A stretch of DNA of 64,000 nucleotides. Origin: Hydractinia symbiolongicarpus. Lineage: Eukaryota > Cnidaria > Hydrozoa > Anthoathecata > Hydractiniidae. The stretch's first letter is position 1. Every line of letters begins with the position of its first letter. Below the pieces are notes generated by a model. It was given only the letters and a program-made list of their open reading frames with translations. It did no database searches and was not told the origin of the DNA. The translations under genes were made by a program, and so were the position numbers. Below, one piece after another: positions 57,367-64,000 of the stretch. The DNA lies in NCBI RefSeq assembly GCF_029227915.1, contig NC_079884.1, positions 14,940,001 through 15,004,000 of the forward strand, in the 5' to 3' direction.

Positions 57367-59369
57367 TCAAAATCCAATAAAAAGAGATTGACTAAGACAG
57401 TCAATTTCCCTTGTTATTTTCTTGGAGGCAGCACTTAAATCAACTCGAATTTGAACACATTTTACGAATTTGCGAAACATTTTTGCTCGTCCAAATACTC
57501 GCCACCACTGTGTATACTTTCTGTAGTAGCGAGTAATTTCTTCGCCTGCACCATCAATTAGCGTGAGAATTTTTTGATTTATGTTCTTTAGATCTTCGAG
57601 TATTTTTGTCTGAAAAAAATTTGAAAAGTATCTGTTAATAAATTATAACTTGTATCGACAACAGACTAACTATAAAATATCCTTTGGGAATTTGTTGTAA
57701 TAAAGGGGATTTTTATTATGAAGTTATCGTGATGGATGATAAATCCTAACATGTCTGACATAAGGCAGAATAAGGAAAACATTGGAGAATACAGGCTTAT
57801 TTTATAAGAACCAGTAAAATTTGACCTGAGGCTGGCTGTTCTTAGTTCCTTCTCGGGTTGTTTTTAGTTTTGAAAACATTGATTCGAGGCTAACGCTGTT
57901 CTTATTTTATTTTATATTTCGGCAAAATCTGCGGCTCGTGTTGTTATAAAATTTGCTATTAAAAAAACATGTTTGCAACGAATTATAATAATAATTACTT
58001 GATTATGTTTTAGTTTTTTTTGTAGGCTTCTGAATTGCTTTTTCATTGCAGCATTGTTATGTTTAGTTTCTGTGGTCTCTTCATGTTTTCTGTCAAGTTC
58101 AGCCTGATGTAGCATTAATATGTTTTTAAGCTCTTCAACTTCTTTATGTTTCTCTGCACGTACTTTTAAAAGTTCCTTCATTTCTTCGGAATCTTTACCA
58201 TTATTCTCCTCCTCCCAAGTTGTCTTTATCCTTATTCTTCTCCGTCGCAGTACCATGTTTCGGTAGATTTTGTTTCTTTGGGCACTTATCAAGGTCAAAT
58301 GTTCAGTAGATCCAACACTTAACTGCTTACCTATTTTAAATGGTAACTGCTCTAATGACACCTCTTCTTTCTTGACAGGAACATCATCATCAATCTTGCC
58401 GACATTTCCCTTCACTTCTTCATTAAGAACGCGCAAATCTTTTTTGGCAACTAAAGCATCATCTTCGCTGCCAGTATACAGAATCTTAGTTTTAATCACT
58501 TCTTCAAAGCCCGGTATCATTCCACCCCCATGGAAAACGCTCGTTTCAGAATTATCATCAGTAAAACGAGTCTTAAGTTCTTCATTTAAATTCGGATCAA
58601 CATTTTCGTCGATACTGCGCCTCATATCTAGGCTATTCCTATCCTTGATGAAGGTGAATGTATCAATATTCACCTTTATTCCGTTTGACCAAACATTTCT
58701 ATCCAAGGTTTCCTGCTTTTTATCAATATCGAATATGGGAGACTTCTCATTAACTTTTAAAACAAGAGAACCCTCATGGCTATCCCTATTTTCTTTTATG
58801 TACTCAGAGAAAGCTATTCCCTTAGTACCTTCTTTAACGATAAAGGTATCTTCATTGGACAATTGCATTTGTACACTTCCATCACCAACATAGGGTTGCA
58901 TTTTCTTAACTTCTCCAACAGGTTCTGCTTCTTTTATCTTATTTAACACGAGATTCTTCACGCTCTCACTGGAAAAGTGATTTTTATGACTCTCCTCTAA
59001 ATCTCTCGTTCCAGTATTCTCATCAGGAATGTAAAACTTGTCTTTTAAATCATTTTTGACGTTCTTACCAAACAAACTAAGCTTATGAAATTCTGTCTGT
59101 TCATCCAAAATAAGTGGGTTCTTGTGGTTGTTATCATTTTGTATGCACACATATACTTCACTATTCATTGGAAAGGCATCAAAACATGTTACTTCTTCCA
59201 TATCTCTCTTGATTCTGATGTCATAGAATCCATTTTTCTTTTCCAGAAAATATTCTTCGAATAAATCGTCTAACACTTTCTTTCTAACATTTTCTTTTTT
59301 TCCCGCAAAATTTTTTATCTTTGCATGATCTTCATAGTAGTAATCGACATATCTCGGCGAACAATCCAT
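57367..59369 (-). CDS. Unrecognised 537-residue protein with C-terminal coiled coil
   Basis: Two exons join in phase 0: 57999-59369 (457 codons; donor CATAATCAA|GTAATT) and 57367-57609 (80 codons plus stop; acceptor TTTTTTCAG|ACA). The N-terminus MDCSPRYVDYYYEDHAKIKN is followed by a charged region and a long low-complexity Asp/Glu/Lys-rich middle that looks disordered. A basic patch LRRRRRIRIKTTWEEE then leads into a heptad-like coiled coil (about residues 385-480; AEKHKEVEELKNILMLHQAE). The last exon, DGAGEEITRYYRKYTQWW followed by RVFGRAKMFRKFVKCVQ, is basic and aromatic. There is no signal peptide or membrane segment. I do not recognise the family. The complementary-strand frame at 58270-58893 is a shadow. 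Confidence 0.7.
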
Positions 59370-59399
59370 TTTTGTTTGTTTTTTTATTTATTTTTATCT

Positions 59400-60345
59400 T
59401 TTTTGCCTGGTGTATCGTGGAACGTGATGGATTTTGAAGTGTAAAACACGTATTTGACGTCATATAAAAATCGAGGAATTGACGTCAAAAATGTAAACAA
59501 TAATAAGTCTTCGTCTTTTTGAATTCTTAATTACTATTTATAAGTGTACCGGTTCAACCCCCTCTTAGAGTTCGATAGAGTTTAGAGAGACCTCTTTTGA
59601 TAGAATATTAAATATATTTATTATATTTATTATATTTCTTTTTCTTTAATTCGCATAAAAATGTTAAAGTTATTGCTCCGCCTTTTAATACATTTAACGA
59701 GGTCCTACCTCAAGGGTGTGCCTACCTTGAATAAGCGTCCCCTACTCCAGTAAATAAGGTCTAACCTTCACTTTCTTATGGATTGAGCAGTTTAAAATAG
59801 GATTTAAGAAAATAACTGTATGGACCCATGACATTGAAAGTAATATCAAAATTGTGGCTTAGTCCTTAATACAGACAAAGCTGTAATAATCTTTTTGCGT
59901 CGTTTATAACCTGGCGGATTATTGTGAAATGATTAATAATTGTTTAACTAAATGGCGGGATAAGTCCAAGAAAAAGTAAAGTTTAACCAACATGTTCTCC
60001 AAGCATTTTTTCTGATACAGCTAAAGAGCTTCATGTTGACTTCCTATGAAAAAGTTTCGAAAACTAGCTATGAATCTTTTTTTATGTTTTTGAAAAAATC
60101 TGATTGGTTCCCAAAACATCATCTATTTGATATAAATGAAGTCTGTTTTAAGGGTTTATACTGTGTGATTCTATTAAAGTGTGATTCTATTAAAAAAATT
60201 CTGGAATTTCTAAATTAAAATCAAACAAAAACCATTTAATTTCTGTGGAATGCTAAATGTCAAGAAATGTTTCTTATCTGTACTATGTCAGTGTTTGCAA
60301 ATGTACACAAAAAATGGATCAAAAACGTAATTGTTGTCATCTTTT
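59400..60345. other. Non-coding stretch upstream of the coiled-coil gene
   Basis: The first 120 bp (59370-59490) would hold the minus-strand promoter; two GACGTCA/TGACGTCA-type (CRE-like) sites lie at about 59455-59490. The rest shows no exon. Confidence 0.45.
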
Positions 60346-60509
60346 TTTTGATGCGTAATCGTAAACAGGAAATCTAAGATTCGACAATACCTCTTTATCC
60401 ATTATTCCTATTTCGTCACCAGATATTTTAATTTTGTTGTTAATTTTGTTTTTTGGATGCTAATTGTACCACACCAACAAAATTTCGGAGGTAAAATTCA
60501 AATATGTTT

Positions 60510-60580
60510 CAGCCTCGATCCCAGGGCCTGTGAAATTTTTTGGCATGAGAGAAACGCTACAAGCCCTAGAATCGAGGTTG
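60510..60580. repeat. CAACCTCG palindromic MITE (unit 1)
   Basis: It runs from CAGCCTCGATCCCAGGGCC to CCCTAGAATCGAGGTTG, 71 bp, with the internal GAAACGCTACAAG shared with the copy at 60799. Confidence 0.7.
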
Positions 60581-60798
60581 CTATTTTTATAGACCTGGTT
60601 TCTACGCAATTGAACATCATATAAAATTTTTGATGCGAAATCGTAAGCAGAAAACTAAGGGTCAAAAATACCTCTTCATTCATTATTCCTATTTCGTCAT
60701 CAGGACTCTTAAGTGTATTGGTTAAAATTTTCCTGTTAATTAAGGTGTCTATCGATTTTTTACAATATTTCTAGGGTAAAAAAATTCAACCTTTTTCT

Positions 60799-60868
60799 CA
60801 ACCTCGATCCCAGGGTCCGTGGCGTTTTTTAATATGCGGGAAACGCTACAAGCCCAAGATCGAGATTG
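60799..60868. repeat. CAACCTCG palindromic MITE (unit 2)
   Basis: It runs from CAACCTCGATCCCAGGGTCC to GCCCAAGATCGAGATTG, 70 bp. Confidence 0.7.
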
Positions 60869-60964
60869 CCATTTTTTTTAAATTAAAGAAATCATTGGAT
60901 TTGGAATCGATTTATAGTAAATAAATTTCAAATTATTATAGACCTGGTTTCTGTATCGAATAGG

Positions 60965-62305
60965 ATAATCAATTTCGGCATCCCTTGAGGCATATGTAAA
61001 GTGCAATTAGCAAGCTATTGTTTTGATTGACATGACGAATGTAAGCAGTTTTTAAATGAGTTGTATAATCTTTTGCGTGGATCTTCATAGCAGTTAAAAA
61101 ATATATGATAGCTCGTTAACAGTTTTATTAGTTGAAGCGATGCGATACGTATGATTTTAAAGATATGAACATTTAATAATAACACGAAGGTAACGAATAG
61201 TTTGTTTTTAACGTTTTTGTATTTTCTTGTTTAAAATGATTTTCTCTCTTCTTATTTGTTGATAATATTTTGTGACATCTTTAATATATTTAGCGTTGTA
61301 AGTTTTATAATACTTTCGATTTCATTTCTATTTCTTTTGCTTGCACGGTTTTTGTCCCGGTAATTGTTCCCATCGTGTTTTAATGGGAAGACCTTCTGAA
61401 CTGACGGGGTCAGAAAAATGAGGAGCGAAACCTGAAATATCTTGACCAAGAATAAAGGATAATTAATATCCAATTACTTTTTTGACCACCGAGAAGAAAG
61501 AAAAATGAGCGGGGTTAAAGGGACACTTCTCTTATCGAAGTCTGTTATAGTATTTGTCTAAAACGACAGAAAATAATTTTCTTTTACAACAACTCAAATT
61601 TAAACTGTTAATAAAAGCACATTCTTAATTATGAGACATTGTTTAAAAACAAAACTTCATTAATTAAATATTCAAGACATTTGCAGTAATTAACGAAACG
61701 ACAAAATTTGTGATTTTATTGTACGTATGCATTTCTAAAAAGCAACAGAAAAAAAATGTGGGTAACATTTTTAACGACAAAAATATAGACGTGTTTTTCA
61801 GGAAATATTTTGCTAATGTCATTAAAGTTGGTACAACTAGAATAATTAATTAAAAGATAATGTGATGTGGGGGCATTTTTGGCAACATAAAATAAAGCTC
61901 AGAAAAAAACAAACATATTTAACTTAATGATAAACGACTAATCATAAATGATGCTGACTAATCAAAGTTGCACCACAAAAGTTGTTATGTTGAGATGCCT
62001 TTATTCATCTATAACAGTTTTCTGTTGACATTAAACATTATCGAATGTCCTTTGAAAATTAGGTTCGTTTTTTAATATCTTAACTCAAATTTGACGCGCA
62101 ATTTGTCTTACCTCTATTTGCTCTGTAGATTTGAGAACAGAATAACAATTGTTATACATAATGTGACTAAAAAGTGATTTATTCGCTATATCTTCCACAA
62201 TTTCCACTCCATTCGCTATGTGATCCCTTCGTGGAATCAAAAAGTACATAAGGCGTTCCTTTCAAACTCTTTTTTTTATACCACTACGCCAGATAGTACG
62301 GTCAC
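60965..62305. other. Non-coding stretch
   Basis: AT-rich, no exon or RNA gene seen. Confidence 0.5.
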
Positions 62306-62308
62306 GAC

Positions 62309-62358
62309 TCAACCTCGTACCCAGGCTTCTTCTACGGCAAGCCCTGGGCATGAGGTTG
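62309..62358. repeat. CAACCTCG palindromic MITE, minimal copy
   Basis: 50 bp: CAACCTCGTACCCAGGCTTC ... AGCCCTGGGCATGAGGTTG, an almost perfect foldback. Confidence 0.75.
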
Positions 62359-62359
62359 A

Positions 62360-64000
62360 TCACGACTAAAATTTCAGTCAACAATTCATGCCATATCATT
62401 ACTCAAGATAGACGAAAGAACACACGGATTGTGTTAGAAATGCAATTCGGTACGCAAGTGCTAAGTATGGGAACGGAGTCGAGGGAGTTAAAACAAAGGT
62501 CTGGGAGGTTTGGATGGAAGTGAATGATAGTGGCTGCGTGTAGCAATATTTTAAATCATGCCACTGAATAAGTTATCTGAGTTCAAGGTTAAATGCTTGG
62601 TGATTTAAAACTAAGGGAGGGGTGCAGAAATTTGATCGTTTCTTGAGTCTTGAATAGATCAACACAAAGGTAAGACTCAGCAAATTTGGAGCAGCAGCAG
62701 AAAAATCTGAGTCAAAGCTGGTTCAGTTAATTTTAAAACTTGTCTAATTTAAAAACGATTGTATAACAATAATTGAAGATGTTGGTTATTACTTGTTTAC
62801 TTTTATAAAATAGACAGTTAATGATACCAGGAGAGTTGTGAAGCTTTGTACTGCTCTAACGAGTATGTGTACTTTCATTGTGTTAATTTCGCAAAAATGG
62901 TGCTATTGTAGACGCAAAAGTCATGTTGTTTTTATTGCTCTCTGTTGTTTAAATAGCCATAACATATTTCTAGATAATCATGTAACATTTACATCATCAT
63001 GTTTCATTTAAAAATAGCGGAGAACTGTAAAAAGTGACTTGTGGAGTTAATAAAAATATTATAGTAATTTTTCCTTCTTATCGTAAAATATTAAAATAAA
63101 TTCCGACATGAAATAATTTAGCCCACATTTTGAATTCCATTTTAACGATAATGTGGAAATTATGTAAAACATTACAAATAAAATGTGACGTATTTTATAG
63201 ATTGTTAACTACAACAACACAAACATAGTTTATGTTTTTCATAAAGCGTCGAAATTAAGTAGTTTAAAGTGAATAGAATTCGGATTAGAAGTAAATCGTT
63301 TTATGTTTATAGTATAGTATTGTATACGAGAAGTCTAATAATATTGTCGAAGGATTAGCGAATGTGAGCATTTCGTTTATATAAGAAAAATCTATATTGA
63401 TTTCTTTGAGCTAGAGCTATCACCTACCTACAATCCTAGGCTAAAATTTTAGAGACAACGGCAGCCTCTCGGTCATTTCGCAAATTCGGCCAAAACCACC
63501 AGACAGTAGGTCGCAAAACGCTACTCGTGTAGATGCGTTTGCTAATGTATACTGCTTGTATAATCTGCTTTTAGCACATGCGCAACCATAACCGTCAGGA
63601 ACCGTAAAAACCTAAAAGGTACACAGAATAATGCTGATGTCAACAGCAATTCCCTTTGAGATTGTAACTTAACCAAGTAATCGAAGGTTCTAAGAACGCG
63701 GTGAACATTGCCAGTCGGACTAAGAGAGGTTCAAAATGCACGAAAATGATTTAGAAATAGTGTATATGACTACTTATGGGGACGAACATTAAAATCTGCA
63801 GATATTTTTGAGTATATTTTGGCCAGTCCAGCAATTTACGTCTACACTCCACCGTTCTTCATAACATAACAACTACGAGGTAGTTCTAACCTCGCTTTTA
63901 TTCGAACCATCTTAAACCTACTCGCTGAATAAATATGAATATTAAAATTATAAAATACTGATCACGGTTACAAAGAATAGCGGTAGAAGTAGTAGTCCCC
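62360..64000. other. Non-coding stretch to window end
   Basis: No exon, RNA gene or clear repeat recognised. A GC-richer patch lies at 63440-63740 with no supporting coding frame. Confidence 0.45.

Larger units (their letters stand above)
60350..60960. repeat. Tandem duplication, about 280-bp unit, each with a CAACCTCG MITE
   Basis: Unit 1 (60350-60603) and unit 2 (60632-60955) share GATGCGWAATCGTAARCAG, ATTATTCCTATTTCGTCA, a palindromic MITE, and TATAGACCTGGTTTCT at the end. The units are roughly 75-80% similar, so this duplication is older than the arylsulfatase one. Confidence 0.75.

Noticed and set aside
58270-58893. 207-codon + strand frame
   Set aside because: Antisense shadow of the coiled-coil gene; composition mirrors its complement and no splice or start context is seen.

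Overview
The window looks like animal nuclear DNA that is AT-rich and intron-dense, and it is most likely cnidarian, probably hydrozoan. The evidence is the combination of a diverged Hox-type gene with a YPWM hexapeptide, short secreted IGFBP-domain genes with phase-1 introns, a split-direct-repeat tyrosine-recombinase retrotransposon, a KDZ transposase, and a short palindromic repeat family beginning CAACCTCG. The organism assignment is inference; no sequence search was possible.

Layout. 1-5700: mostly non-coding, with a GACA microsatellite, a CCAAT/TATA promoter-like patch and small tandem repeats. 5747-7601: a 5'-truncated LINE ending in an (AAT)n tail, followed by an unusual array of nine short hairpins. 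8271-11730 and 35161-38073 form a pair: each has a zinc-ribbon gene exon and an IGFBP-domain gene in the same order and strand, so they are two copies of one segmental duplication. The left IGFBP copy is a pseudogene; the right one and a third relative at 41526-42997 have complete three-exon models. 14684-21538: a decayed multi-exon KDZ-superfamily transposase gene on the + strand, with a TTAA-flanked MITE in one intron and a 102-bp in-frame tandem repeat near its end. 22230-24778: a 2.5-kb DNA transposon with 35-bp perfect terminal inverted repeats and a 7-bp target duplication, carrying a C2H2 gene and a THAP exon that face each other. 26346-31344: a 5-kb Ngaro-like retrotransposon (gag, RT/RNase H, tyrosine recombinase) with A1-B1-A2-B2 termini and a 47-bp intron.

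45330-46483: a two-exon Hox-like gene whose homeodomain has a TAA codon where Gln50 is expected. 46789-55211 (minus): an arylsulfatase B-like locus with nine recognisable exon positions reduced to eight exons plus a partial internal tandem duplication of exons 4-7. One duplicated exon 4 is interrupted by a 376-bp LINE fragment. A TGG-to-TAG change in exon 6, a broken donor and frame breaks suggest a pseudogene. 57171-57226: a tRNA-like remnant without an anticodon arm. 57367-59369 (minus): a two-exon gene for an unrecognised 537-residue protein with a C-terminal coiled coil. 59400-64000: non-coding with repeats.

The genes do not form a pathway. The theme is turnover: at least five kinds of mobile element, two scales of local duplication, and several host genes that carry single disabling changes while the rest of the reading frame is kept.
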